This document shows positions 44,319 through 53,443 of a stretch of DNA of 64,000 nucleotides, piece by piece. The position numbers and the translations under genes are program-made. Each line of letters begins with the position of its first letter. The first letter of the stretch is position 1. This stretch comes from an uncultured Spirochaetales bacterium (GTDB lineage: Bacteria > Spirochaetota > Spirochaetia > Sphaerochaetales > Sphaerochaetaceae), in assembly GCA_934271365.1 (NCBI GenBank), contig CAKQRI010000005.1:1-64000 (forward strand), written 5' to 3'. The notes beneath the pieces are model-generated. The model was not told the origin of the DNA and made no database searches. It saw only the letters and a list, made by a program, of their open reading frames with translations.

Positions 44319-44902
44319 GAAAATATTGTTTGTTAGCAGCTATTATGTTGCTCTCGCTTTCTGTTTCTGCAGTTAGCCTGAAATCTAATAGCTTCAATAT
44401 AGAATTCACTAAGAGCGGTGTATACGAATTTGCTTTTTATGAATCAAAAGATAGCACTGAAGAGATAAGAAATATTGCATTCGCACCTGAGGATAAGACG
44501 CAGTTAGCTAACAATAAAGCTGTTTATCTGGCAGCCTTTGGTGTTAAATGGAATATACAGTCACCTCTTGCATATACTTTATCTCTTGAATTCAGCTCAA
44601 GTACAACAGGCTCTGCAACAGCTGATTATATGCTGAAGAGGGTTAATTCATCATCTTCCGGTGCCGATGGACTTAATTTCTCATTAAGAGTGGACAATGG
44701 AGATGAAATAGAAATCAAAGATTCTGATATAACATCTGTGATTTCCAGAGAAAAGAGGATGGTTGTAGTAAAAGAAGGCACAGCAGATGAAACAGAACGT
44801 AATGGCGGTGAAGATATATATCTGACTCTGAATCCTCCTGATGCAGGATTTTCTACTGGTCAGTATCTTGGTTATGTGAGATTGATTCTTTCGGTAGGTT
44901 AA
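44315..44902 (+). CDS. Secreted fimbrial-subunit-like protein 12
   Basis: A 195-residue exported protein. The signal peptide ends LSVSA. The N-terminal strand is FNIEFTKSGVYEFAFYES, the middle VKWNIQSPLAYTLSLEFSS, and the C-terminus STGQYLGYVRLILSVG. There is no cysteine in the mature part. It shares the layout of the array but little sequence identity. Confidence 0.66.
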   Translation: MRKYCLLAAIMLLSLSVSAVSLKSNSFNIEFTKSGVYEFAFYESKDSTEEIRNIAFAPEDKTQLANNKAVYLAAFGVKWNIQSPLAYTLSLEFSSSTTGSATADYMLKRVNSSSSGADGLNFSLRVDNGDEIEIKDSDITSVISREKRMVVVKEGTADETERNGGEDIYLTLNPPDAGFSTGQYLGYVRLILSVG

Positions 44903-44903
44903 C

Positions 44904-45536
44904 ATGAAGAAGATTCTGTTTTTATTTATGACATTAATCTTTATATCTGCATCAGTTTCTGCAGTTGACAGATTCTACAAGCAGACAAGTATTGAGATTC
45001 CTGAAAGCGGTTCACTTGAAGTGGCCAGGATTCCTGTCACTTATGATCTCGGTTCTGTCATGAACAGCTATATAAAGATGGGGTTCTCTGCTACAGAGCC
45101 TGAAACAGCAATAACCGACCTGGGCTCATCAATACCTCTTGTAGGTGATCCAGCTAGTGGAAGAATCACAGGATTTGATTCGACTGATGTATATGCTTAT
45201 TGCAGAGTTGTGAGCACTGTTCCTGTTGTTATATCCATAACAGGGCTTTCTCCTTTGGAATGCAGTGATATCAGCAATGCAGAAAAGGCTGAGGATGGAG
45301 TAATTAACTGGCAGGTTTATTCAGGAGAAGGCGCAGATAAGAAAGTATATTTCAATGGCCTTGCAGGTCAGTATATTGTGTCTGCTGTTAATTTCCATGA
45401 GCATAACCCTCTGAAGGATGGCAGTATTATGAGCACTTGCGTGGATAAGCTCTCAATTGAATCAGAGAGCTTCAGGGGAAAAATAAAAGGAAGCTATAGC
45501 GCAGAGCTTATTATGACTATCACCTCTATTAACTAA
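44904..45536 (+). CDS. Secreted fimbrial-subunit-like protein 13 (last of the array)
   Basis: A 210-residue exported protein one base after gene 12. The signal peptide ends ASVSA. The N-terminal part contains VARIPVTYDLGSVMNSYIKMGFSAT, and the C-terminus is KGSYSAELIMTITSIN. It has three mature cysteines, more than any other member. As the last gene it occupies the position where archaic operons usually encode the tip adhesin, but its length is that of an ordinary subunit. No terminator is obvious after it. Confidence 0.66.
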   Translation: MKKILFLFMTLIFISASVSAVDRFYKQTSIEIPESGSLEVARIPVTYDLGSVMNSYIKMGFSATEPETAITDLGSSIPLVGDPASGRITGFDSTDVYAYCRVVSTVPVVISITGLSPLECSDISNAEKAEDGVINWQVYSGEGADKKVYFNGLAGQYIVSAVNFHEHNPLKDGSIMSTCVDKLSIESESFRGKIKGSYSAELIMTITSIN

Positions 45537-45730
45537 GCAGTGCGAGCTATATTTCAAAACTAGATTCATTGACTTCTTATCAGTTTTGGATCTTATGCTG
45601 ATTATTCTTTTAGGAAGATTCTTTACTGTTGGTGTATATGGATTTACCTTTGTTTTCTGCGCTGGTATTATTATTGTGATGCAGAAGCATTCTGCAGGAC
45701 ATGTTATGATTTCAGAGTAAGGGTAATGGA
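45537..45730 (+). other. Gap after the fimbrial array with a doubtful 41-codon reading frame
   Basis: A hydrophobic 41-codon frame (45595-45720, starting MLIILLGRFFTVGVYGF and ending HSAGHVMISE) is open without interruption upstream into the last subunit gene. It reads like the C-terminal tail of a membrane protein rather than random sequence, but it lacks a good ribosome site. It may be a remnant. No terminator hairpin is seen. Confidence 0.3.
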
Positions 45731-47530
45731 ATGATAGATACTTCTCCTGTTGATAAGGCTGTTTTATTCGAAGCTGCAAAGAAAGGTGATCTTGATTCTA
45801 TAAAGAGAATTGCAGAGCACACAGGAACGAATCTCAATGAACTGGATGAAGAAGGAAACTGTCCTCTCCATTATGCTGCATACTCTGATAGCAGAGCTGT
45901 ATCTGAATATCTTATAAAGCGCTGTTCCTTCTCTCCTAGATTTGGTAACAGAAAGGGTGTTACTCCATATGATATTGCATTCACTGAGAATAATGAGAAT
46001 GTGCTGAGATTATTTGAGGAGACTACGGGATTCAGCTATGATCATAGCTATCATAATCCTGTACAGCGTGGTTTCTTTCCAGATCCTTCTGCTATTAGGG
46101 TTGGGAATGATTACTATATGGTCAATTCCACATTCCACTTCTTTCCATGCATTCCGATTTCCCATTCAACAGATATGGTTCATTGGAAGATAATCGGATA
46201 TGCAATTACAGATAGAAAGTGGTCCAGACTGGATGATAAAGCAGGAGGACGAGGCTATTGGGCTCCTGATATCTCATACTCTGATGGACGATTCTATATA
46301 ACAGCCACGCTTAGAGGGAATGATGGAGATGCAGAGAAGAGAGTTCAGATGGTAACATCATCTATGCATCCAGAAGGCCCATATGATGAGCCATCCTGGA
46401 TTGATGAGGATGGAATAGATCCTTCAATCTTCCATGATACAGATGGCAGGAAATATATGCTTCTCAATAGAGGTGCCAGGATATTAGAGCTGAGCTCTGA
46501 TTGCAGAAGGAAGATAGCTGAGCCAGAGCTGCTCTGGTTAGGCGAGTGCAGGAAAAATCCAGAAGGTCCTCATATCCTGAAGAAAGATGGATATTATTAT
46601 CTGTTTTTGGCAGAGGGAGGCACAGGTCATGGGCACATGGTGACATGTGCTCGTTCTAGAGAACTCTTTGGTACATATGAGCCATGTCCTTATAATCCGA
46701 TTGTGAAACAGAATGATGAAGGCCAGCTTCTTCAGTGCTGTGGACATGGTATGCCTATCTCTTCTTCTGATGGCAATTGGTACATTGTCTATCTTGCACT
46801 CCGCTATTCTGATGATGGGTATGGATTCATTGGCAGAGAGACATGCCTTGATAAGCTTTCATGGATACCTGATGGCTGGCCACTGGTCAATGGAGGAAAA
46901 GGGCCTTCTGTTATATCTGAAAGACCTGAAGATACTGGAAGCTTGACCAGCTTCAATAGAAATAATGCCCTTCCATACTGGAAAGAAAGAGATTGGATGA
47001 CGCCTCGTCCAATATCAGAATGCGATGTGTTCACTTCTTCTGATGGACTTCATCTTATAGGGAGGGGACATGATTTCAATGAGATTGCATGCAGAAGTGC
47101 AATGCTTGAAAGGCAGATAGAATTTAAATTTGATGCTACAGCAGAATTCATGGTGCCAGAGCTTAATGATTCTGAAAGCATTGGCATTCTATCTTATTAC
47201 GATGAGAACAGCTTCATAGAGTTTGGAATAGGGAAGAGCAGTGGTGTATACTCACTTATACTCAGAGCTTATGCAGGCTCTTCATTCATAGTAGATGAGA
47301 AGATCAATCTAGATGAAAAGCCAGCTTCTGTATCTCTTTCGATAAAAGTGGATGGAAACAGGCGAGAATTCATATACAAAGATCATGAGCTTGTGCTTGA
47401 TGATACTTCTTATCTTTCAAGTGAAGGGCTTAAAAAAGGAAAGCGCTTTACAGGTTCAACAATTGGAATATATGTAAAAGGTGCGTTTGAGGGCATTTTC
47501 AGAGACTGGACAATTTCATTTAAAGAATGA
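45731..47530 (+). CDS. Ankyrin-repeat / glycoside hydrolase family 43 fusion
   Basis: A 599-residue protein without signal peptide. Residues 8-99 form about three ankyrin repeats (LFEAAKKGDLDSIKRIAEH, then GNCPLHYAAYSDSRAVSEYL, then GVTPYDIA). The GH43 five-blade propeller starts at 109. The catalytic base is Asp118 in FFPDPS, the pKa-modulating residue is Asp230 in GIDPSIF, and the acid is Glu278 in NPEGPH. A C-terminal beta-sandwich (about 430-599) is typical of GH43 beta-xylosidase/arabinofuranosidase subfamilies. It should act inside the cell on short xylan- or arabinan-type oligosaccharides. The ankyrin part is unusual and may mediate protein binding. Confidence 0.88.
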   Translation: MIDTSPVDKAVLFEAAKKGDLDSIKRIAEHTGTNLNELDEEGNCPLHYAAYSDSRAVSEYLIKRCSFSPRFGNRKGVTPYDIAFTENNENVLRLFEETTGFSYDHSYHNPVQRGFFPDPSAIRVGNDYYMVNSTFHFFPCIPISHSTDMVHWKIIGYAITDRKWSRLDDKAGGRGYWAPDISYSDGRFYITATLRGNDGDAEKRVQMVTSSMHPEGPYDEPSWIDEDGIDPSIFHDTDGRKYMLLNRGARILELSSDCRRKIAEPELLWLGECRKNPEGPHILKKDGYYYLFLAEGGTGHGHMVTCARSRELFGTYEPCPYNPIVKQNDEGQLLQCCGHGMPISSSDGNWYIVYLALRYSDDGYGFIGRETCLDKLSWIPDGWPLVNGGKGPSVISERPEDTGSLTSFNRNNALPYWKERDWMTPRPISECDVFTSSDGLHLIGRGHDFNEIACRSAMLERQIEFKFDATAEFMVPELNDSESIGILSYYDENSFIEFGIGKSSGVYSLILRAYAGSSFIVDEKINLDEKPASVSLSIKVDGNRREFIYKDHELVLDDTSYLSSEGLKKGKRFTGSTIGIYVKGAFEGIFRDWTISFKE

Positions 47531-47624
47531 TGGACTGGCTATCTATGATAGGTATTCAGCTGCAAATTCTCTGAAAAAAGGCAATGTGAATGAGACGTAT
47601 CCCTGTTTTTCTGCCACTTTAGAA

Positions 47625-48302
47625 TTACATGCTTTTGGGAAATAGATGCTCAAGTCCGAGTTCATGGATTGTATTCACTACATCCTTTGATCTTGATACT
47701 CCGAATTTCTGGAGTATTGTTCTGATCTGGCTTTTTACTGTTGCAATCTCCACACATCTTCGATCTGCAATCTCTCTTACTTTAAGGCCATCTAGGAAGA
47801 ACCCGATCAGTTCCTTTTCAGTCGGAGTGAGATTGCCGAGGTTCTGGATGAAATACAATAGGTTTTCCTCGCTCTTCCTGAGTCTTTTGTATTCTCCCAT
47901 AAGGACTTTCTGTATAGTCGGGTCAAGATTAGGCTTACCATTAAGAACCGAATGGATCTTATCAAGGAGAACTTTCTCATCACAGCCTTTTACTATATAG
48001 TCCTGGCTTCCATTTGATAGGGCCTTCACTATGGTTTCATCTGCATCATGGCTTGTAAGGTATATTATCTTTGCATCCTTATGTTTCTTAAGAATCTCAT
48101 CTGCAGCTTTGATTCCCGATTCAGCTTCTTCCATTTCAATATCCATAAGGACCGCATCAGGCTTTATCTCTTCGTAGAGTTCAATAGCATCTGCTCCAGT
48201 TGATGCTTCTCCTGAAATATGTAAGGAATCATCCTGCTCTACAATTTTCTTTATATAGTTCCTTATTATCTCATTATCTTCAGCAATCAGAATGTCTGCC
48301 AT
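47625..48302 (-). CDS. Response regulator, LuxR/NarL type
   Basis: A 225-residue two-component regulator. The receiver domain has ILIAEDNE, the phosphoacceptor Asp54 in VLMDIEM, and the signalling Thr/Lys in YLTSHD and YIVKG. A short helical linker leads to the output domain, LTPTEKELIGFFLDGLKVREIA and VEIATVKSQIRTILQKFGV, a NarL/LuxR helix-turn-helix. Its start overlaps the end of the histidine kinase gene by 23 bases, so kinase and regulator form a pair. Target genes are unknown; the GH43 gene and the fimbrial operon are nearby. Confidence 0.9.
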   Translation of the reverse strand: MADILIAEDNEIIRNYIKKIVEQDDSLHISGEASTGADAIELYEEIKPDAVLMDIEMEEAESGIKAADEILKKHKDAKIIYLTSHDADETIVKALSNGSQDYIVKGCDEKVLLDKIHSVLNGKPNLDPTIQKVLMGEYKRLRKSEENLLYFIQNLGNLTPTEKELIGFFLDGLKVREIADRRCVEIATVKSQIRTILQKFGVSRSKDVVNTIHELGLEHLFPKSM

Positions 48303-49761
48303 GAAAACCTCCTACTCTGGGCAGGATAATAGAGAAGCATGTCCCTTTACCTTCCTTTGATTCAAAATTTATGGTTCCGATATGATTTCTTATTATGGTT
48401 TTAGTAAAATACATCCCTATTCCCCAGTTAGAGGAACTGCTTTTAGAACTGTGGAAGGGTTCCCATAGCTTCTTTCCCTCTTCCTTTGAGATTCCTTTGC
48501 CATGGTCTTCTATTGTGATTACTATCCAGAGCCTGTCATAGAATGCATTCACTGAGACATGATCATCTCTTTTTGCTGCCTCTGTTGCCTCTATTCCATT
48601 CTGCATTATATTGGCAATGGCTTCTGTAAGTAAAACCTTATCTGAGAGCACAAGCATTCCATCATTTTCCATCTCGATGCTTATCTTGTCACATCTGTGA
48701 GTTCTGGCCCTCGCATCTTCAAGGATATCTATAAGCGGCTGTGGTGTCAGGGCTGTCTTATTGATTTTGCTTGCTCTGTTGAGCTGATCTAGTCTTGTTC
48801 TGAGTTCTCTGTTTATCTCAATAAGCTTCTCAATGTCGCTATCATCTCTGTATTTATCATGGATAGAGGAGAGCAGGATGTCAGTTGCGAGAAGATCGTT
48901 CTTTGTTCCATGCACAAACATGCTTACACCTCTCATTGCATCACTGCTTCTTTTTCTAAGATGCTTTACTTCTGTTATTTCTCCGAAAGTCACATAGAAA
49001 TAGCGCATGAATGATATGATGCCTGCAATTGATATCATCACTGTGCCAAGCATCATGAAATAATAGAGGCCTGATGTGAATCCCCAGTGCAGATACCAAA
49101 GCCCCATTGATTCCATATATTCATTTTTATAGAAGAGATATACCTGAGCTGGGTCCTGTGGAATGAAGAATGTATATAATAGGCCTAGTGAGATGATCAT
49201 GGTCATCTTCACAAAAGCCCGGCGTTTATAGAAGGCAAGTCTTATTGAGAGGTATTCTTGTATTACCAGGATAAGAGATGCAAGAATGTATATGTAGATC
49301 CATGCCTTTGATAATCTTACGATTGTACGGAGAACTCCAGTGCTTGCTGTTATCTTTATGAAGATGGATGGAAAGTAGATTATAAGGAATGCAGCAGGGA
49401 GAATTGCTGCAGGAGCCGCAATTGCAATAAGCCGGATCTTGTGCTTCAGATAGATCATGGTCAGTGATGAGAGAAGGAGAAAGTAGGGGAATAGAAACTT
49501 GGATATGGCCATAGTGTACCCGAGTGTCTGCAACGTAAGGACCATATACTGAAGGCATCTTCTGAATGACATTGTGCAGAATAGCATAAAGGATGTTGCT
49601 TTTGAGATTCCGCCCTTCTTTGCGATATATATGAGCATTGTAGTGTAGAAGGTAAGAAGCGAAGCTGATGATAAAAAGAGGAACAGACTGCGTTTATCGC
49701 GTCTTAATAGCAGAAGCGCGAGGGATAATATTGCAGTCATCATAACAAGAACAGTCAGCAT
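48280..49761 (-). CDS. Membrane sensor histidine kinase
   Basis: A 493-residue kinase. Residues 1-260 hold seven or eight hydrophobic segments with little loop sequence, so the signal is probably sensed in or near the membrane. The dimerization region has the presumed phospho-His in MFVHGTKNDLLA. The ATPase domain has the N box NIMQNGIEA, G1 EDHGKGIS and G2 NWGIGMYF. It overlaps its cognate response regulator and is monocistronic with it. The stimulus cannot be inferred. Confidence 0.88.
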   Translation of the reverse strand: MLTVLVMMTAILSLALLLLRRDKRSLFLFLSSASLLTFYTTMLIYIAKKGGISKATSFMLFCTMSFRRCLQYMVLTLQTLGYTMAISKFLFPYFLLLSSLTMIYLKHKIRLIAIAAPAAILPAAFLIIYFPSIFIKITASTGVLRTIVRLSKAWIYIYILASLILVIQEYLSIRLAFYKRRAFVKMTMIISLGLLYTFFIPQDPAQVYLFYKNEYMESMGLWYLHWGFTSGLYYFMMLGTVMISIAGIISFMRYFYVTFGEITEVKHLRKRSSDAMRGVSMFVHGTKNDLLATDILLSSIHDKYRDDSDIEKLIEINRELRTRLDQLNRASKINKTALTPQPLIDILEDARARTHRCDKISIEMENDGMLVLSDKVLLTEAIANIMQNGIEATEAAKRDDHVSVNAFYDRLWIVITIEDHGKGISKEEGKKLWEPFHSSKSSSSNWGIGMYFTKTIIRNHIGTINFESKEGKGTCFSIILPRVGGFHGRHSDC

Positions 49762-49800
49762 ATATCCATGATTATAATATGGATGTTTTATGATTTACAG

Positions 49801-49838
49801 AAAAAAGAGGCTCCCAGACTCTGGTTTGGACTGGGAGC
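49801..49838 (-). terminator. Terminator of the ABC importer operon
   Basis: Read on the minus strand: the 8-bp stem GCTCCCAG/CTGGGAGC, then CTCTTTTTT. It lies just after the stop of the binding-protein gene. Confidence 0.85.
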
Positions 49839-49862
49839 GTTTGAGATGTGTGGCTTTATATC

Positions 49863-50867
49863 TTATTTTCCAGCTTCAAGCATTACATCGAAGAGTACAT
49901 AGTTCTCTACAGGTGTAGAAGGATCTACATTAGAACCGAAAGCAAGCTTCTGTACTTCATAGAGAGCCTTGATTGATCCATCCTTGCAGCCATTGATGAT
50001 GTCATCCTTTGTGTACCATCTTGCACAGTGAATCTGCTGATACTGAAGCTCAACATCGCCAGCAACCTGCTTAGCTACCCATTCAGAAACCTGTCTCATG
50101 TTCTCTTCTTTAGCTCTGTAATCACAGCCAGTATAGAGTGCTCTTGTGAACTTAACGAGTGTATCATGGTTCTCTTCTGCCCACTTTGGCATTACAATCC
50201 AGGATGCGATATTTACAGTCTCATCTGAGAATGTCTCGTTTCTAGCAATTACTGTTGCATCGCTTCCGATCTGGTTGCAGATAGTCTCAGTTGAAGGAGT
50301 CCATGTTGCACATGCATCAAGTGCTCCAGATGTCATAGCAGATGTGATTGCTGATGCATCCATCTCATATGCCTTGATGTCATCCATTGTGAGACCTGCT
50401 CTCTTGAGACCAAGTGTCAGGATGTTCTCTGAAGATGTTCCAGAAGCATATCCGACTTTCTTTCCCTTTAGATCTGCAAGGGATTCAACTCCATGGCTCT
50501 TAAGGCCTATGATTGCATCTCCATTCCCAAGATGTGAGATAGCGAAGATTGATGCGCGGCCGTTAATGCAGAGCTTATGAGCACCATGGCCGATATAACC
50601 GATATCGATTGAGCCTGATTCCATAGCTGCGATGATTGTAGGACCATCTGCAAACTCAACAAGATTGATTTTCAGACCTTCTTTTTCGAAAGCACCGAGT
50701 TCAATAGCTGATACAACAGAACAGAGTGATGAATAGTTAGGCATATAAGCAACATTCAATGTCTTCAGGTCAGACTTCTGGGCAGAGCTGGCTTCTGAGT
50801 TACCCTGTGCGAATACTGCTGATATAGAGAGCAGCAGTACGAGCATGATTGTCATAAATTTCTTCAT
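49863..50867 (-). CDS. ABC transporter substrate-binding protein (SsuA/TauA/NMT1-like)
   Basis: A 334-residue exported binding protein. The signal peptide ends SAVFA, followed by a Gln-Gly-Asn-Ser-Glu lead. It belongs to the nitrate/sulfonate/taurine family: LNVAYMPNYSSLCSVVSAIE, EKEGLKINLVEF, SGSIDIGYIGHGAH, LKGKKVGYASGTSSENIL and DACATWTPS. These families bind alkanesulfonates, taurine, nitrate or pyrimidine precursors; the sequence alone does not say which. AAAGGAG precedes the start. It is the last gene of the permease-ATPase-binding protein operon. Confidence 0.87.
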   Translation of the reverse strand: MKKFMTIMLVLLLSISAVFAQGNSEASSAQKSDLKTLNVAYMPNYSSLCSVVSAIELGAFEKEGLKINLVEFADGPTIIAAMESGSIDIGYIGHGAHKLCINGRASIFAISHLGNGDAIIGLKSHGVESLADLKGKKVGYASGTSSENILTLGLKRAGLTMDDIKAYEMDASAITSAMTSGALDACATWTPSTETICNQIGSDATVIARNETFSDETVNIASWIVMPKWAEENHDTLVKFTRALYTGCDYRAKEENMRQVSEWVAKQVAGDVELQYQQIHCARWYTKDDIINGCKDGSIKALYEVQKLAFGSNVDPSTPVENYVLFDVMLEAGK

Positions 50868-50910
50868 TTTTATTTCTCCTTTTTTTCTGATTATTATCAG
50901 TATTAGCGCT

Positions 50911-51702
50911 TTATTTTCTAATCTCGAGATATTCCTGATAAACCTGTGACCAGATCTGGTTCTTCAGCTCTAGAAACCTTGGGCTCATCTTTGTCTCCTG
51001 ATCTCTAGGATAAGGTATATCTACAGTTACGATATCCTTGATTCTTCCAGGGCGGGCTGACATTATGACAACACGCTGCCCGAGAATCAATGCTTCATCT
51101 ACATCATGTGTGATGAAGAAGCATGTCTTTCTCTCCTTTTCCCATGTCTCAAGGAGCTCCTGCTGCAGCTGTGTTCTTGTCTGGGCATCAAGTGCGCCGA
51201 AAGGCTCATCCATTAAGAGCACTTCTGGATTTGCTGCATAAGCCCTTGCAATAGCTACTCTCTGCTTCATTCCGCCAGAAAGCTCTTTAGGGTAGTGATC
51301 GCAGAATTTCTCAAGATCAACCATCTTGATATATTTCATTGCAATATCTTCTGCTTCCTTTCCCTTTATACCCTTCATCTGAAGTGGGAATAGAACATTC
51401 TTCTTCACCGTAAGCCATGGAAAGAGAGCATACTGCTGGAATACGACACCTCTATCTGGACCTGTGCCATGGATTTCCTTTCCATCACAGAGGATTCTGC
51501 CGCTTGTAGGCTCAAGAAGACCTGCCATTATATTGAGGATGGTGGATTTTCCGCATCCTGAAGGGCCTACGACAGTGATGAACTCATTATCCATGATATC
51601 AAGATTGACGCCATTGAGAGCGACAACTTCTCCATTTCTGCCCTGATATGTCTTTTTGACATTCTCAATCTTGACTTTTATATTTCTCTCTTCTCCTGCC
51701 AT
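50911..51702 (-). CDS. ABC transporter ATPase (SsuB/TauB-like)
   Basis: A 263-residue import ATPase. Walker A is GPSGCGKST, the Q-loop lies in VFQQYALFPW, the signature is LSGGMKQR, Walker B is VLLMDEPFGALD, and the H-loop is ITHDVDEA. The sequence is typical of the nitrate/sulfonate/taurine ATPase group. It overlaps the permease gene by 25 bases, and 43 bases separate it from the binding protein. Confidence 0.92.
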   Translation of the reverse strand: MAGEERNIKVKIENVKKTYQGRNGEVVALNGVNLDIMDNEFITVVGPSGCGKSTILNIMAGLLEPTSGRILCDGKEIHGTGPDRGVVFQQYALFPWLTVKKNVLFPLQMKGIKGKEAEDIAMKYIKMVDLEKFCDHYPKELSGGMKQRVAIARAYAANPEVLLMDEPFGALDAQTRTQLQQELLETWEKERKTCFFITHDVDEALILGQRVVIMSARPGRIKDIVTVDIPYPRDQETKMSPRFLELKNQIWSQVYQEYLEIRK

Positions 51703-52475
51703 CCTGTTAACTTCCTTTCAAGTAGTGTTATAAGCTTCTCTACAGTTACGCCGATGATACCGATGAGAATGATATACAGCAGCATAGGGGCTGTTTCGAA
51801 GTTGTTGTTGAGTGAGCGTATTCTCATGCCAAGACCTGCAAATGCACCTGTTGATTCTGCAGCGATGAGTGTTGTGAGTGCGCATGATGCACCAAGTCTT
51901 ACAGCTGTAAGAATGAATGGGAGAGATGCTGGAGCAAGAACACGCAAGAAGATATCCTTATCTTTTGCACCAAGCACTCTTGCCGCCTTTATAAGAGTCT
52001 CATCAATATTTACAATTCCCTGATACATTGTTATGCACATCAGCAGGCATGTTGCGATTGTGATTACGATAATCTGAGGCTTTCTTCCAACTCCAGCTGC
52101 GATTACAATCAGCGGAACATAGGCAAGAGGTGGAATATTCCTGATGAACTGGATCCAAGGCTGGATGATTCTTCTTACTGGATTATACCAAGCCATCAGA
52201 ATAGCCAGTGGAAGTGCGATGCAGAAACCAAGAGCATAACCTGCACTTACAGAAATAAGAGAAGACTGGATATCCTTTAAGAGAACACCTCTCTTATACA
52301 TTACTCCAATCTGCTTGAATGTCACGATGATATTAGGAAAAGATCGTGATGTTGCTGGTAATATGGAAAGAAGTGTCCATAGTCCTACAGCACAGATAAG
52401 CGAGATGGCAAGCCAGATCTTATTCTTTGCCTTATCGCTTATCATCTTTCCGTCCTTTTTTTCTTTGTCAGCCAT
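51678..52475 (-). CDS. ABC transporter permease (SsuC/TauC-like)
   Basis: A 265-residue membrane protein with about six helices. The EAA coupling loop is AARVLGAKDKDIFLRVLAPASLPFI. FIRNIPPLAYVPLIVIAAGVG matches the sulfonate/taurine permease family. I chose the ATG at 52475, five bases after GGAGG; two upstream in-frame ATGs (to 52487) are less well placed. It is the first gene of the operon. Confidence 0.9.
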   Translation of the reverse strand: MADKEKKDGKMISDKAKNKIWLAISLICAVGLWTLLSILPATSRSFPNIIVTFKQIGVMYKRGVLLKDIQSSLISVSAGYALGFCIALPLAILMAWYNPVRRIIQPWIQFIRNIPPLAYVPLIVIAAGVGRKPQIIVITIATCLLMCITMYQGIVNIDETLIKAARVLGAKDKDIFLRVLAPASLPFILTAVRLGASCALTTLIAAESTGAFAGLGMRIRSLNNNFETAPMLLYIILIGIIGVTVEKLITLLERKLTGWQEKREI

Positions 52476-52578
52476 CATAGCCTCCATTTGTGTGTTGAAT
52501 AGAGTCTAAAACAGCTTTTGCAAAACGGTAGGTTGAACTTTTTTAAACCTTAAGAGCAATTATGCTATATAGGCAAAT

Positions 52579-52605
52579 AAAAAACGGCAGCTATAAAAGC
52601 CACCG
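52579..52605 (-). terminator. Terminator of the nagB-like gene
   Basis: On the minus strand an imperfect CGGTGGC/GCTGCCG stem (one wobble, one mismatch) is followed by TTTTTT. It separates the nagB-like gene from the ABC operon. Confidence 0.65.
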
Positions 52606-52627
52606 CTTAATTGCTTTAGAGCGCTGA

Positions 52628-53443
52628 TCAGAATGCCTTTGCTGATGCGACATTATTTGCAAGGATCATGGCATCTTTGTGATTCTGCAGGAGTGTCACA
52701 GGAAAATGTCCTGAAGGCTCATCGAATATTGCCTGCCTCAGAACTGCTCTATGCCATGGTCTGAATACTCCAAGTACGACTTTTCTCGAAGCAAGGATCT
52801 CCTTGATTCCTATTGTGATTGCATATACAGGCATAGCATCAATTGCTCCGTTGAGATCACCGATTGCATTTGCGCATCTTGTCTCTCTTGATATTGCGAG
52901 GACTCTTGTATCTCTCTTAGCAAATTCCTCAGCAGAGACTTCCTCTGCTTCATTGAATGCAAGATGGCCGTTGATTCCGATTCCTCCAAAGCAGATATCT
53001 ACACCACCAAGTTCCTCTATCTTTCTGCCTACACTGTCTGGATCCGCAGGATCAGGGAAGAATCTCTGATTTTCTGGAACATTTAGTTCTTCTGGGATCT
53101 GAGAGTAAACTGTTCTTTCCATGAAGCCTCTGAAAGAAAGAGGGCTTTCCATTGCTATGTAGTTCTTATTGTCGTCAAGGTATTCATCCATATTGAAGAA
53201 CCAGCAGTTCTTCAATGATACATTCCTCTCTTTTACAAGACGGACTAAGATCGGATACTGCCCAACAGGTCCGACAGGACATATGAATACAGTCTTCTTG
53301 CCTTCTCTGTTATTCTTTTCAATCTCATCAACCATGATGTGGGCAATCTCTGAGAAGACTTCACCGCTATCACCTAGGCATTTCACAGGAATTCTTCCTT
53401 CCTTAAGCTGATCTGCTGTATAACTATAATATTTCCTATCCAT
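52628..53443 (-). CDS. nagB: Glucosamine-6-phosphate deaminase/isomerase-like protein (NagB family)
   Basis: A 271-residue NagB-family protein, which turns glucosamine-6-phosphate into fructose-6-phosphate and ammonia. Visible motifs are CPVGPVGQYPIL (phosphate loop, with some change from the usual TGxTP), FFNMDEYL with the catalytic Asp, and GGIGINGHLAFNE. The spacing fits NagB. The altered phosphate loop leaves open a related sugar-phosphate isomerase. AGGAGG precedes the start. It is divergent from the ROK regulator across 210 bases, which suggests the regulator controls it. Confidence 0.83.
   Translation of the reverse strand: MDRKYYSYTADQLKEGRIPVKCLGDSGEVFSEIAHIMVDEIEKNNREGKKTVFICPVGPVGQYPILVRLVKERNVSLKNCWFFNMDEYLDDNKNYIAMESPLSFRGFMERTVYSQIPEELNVPENQRFFPDPADPDSVGRKIEELGGVDICFGGIGINGHLAFNEAEEVSAEEFAKRDTRVLAISRETRCANAIGDLNGAIDAMPVYAITIGIKEILASRKVVLGVFRPWHRAVLRQAIFDEPSGHFPVTLLQNHKDAMILANNVASAKAF

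Noticed and set aside
45462..45779. 105-codon minus-strand frame at the end of the subunit array
   Set aside because: It overlaps two plus-strand genes, has no ribosome site and no recognisable domain.
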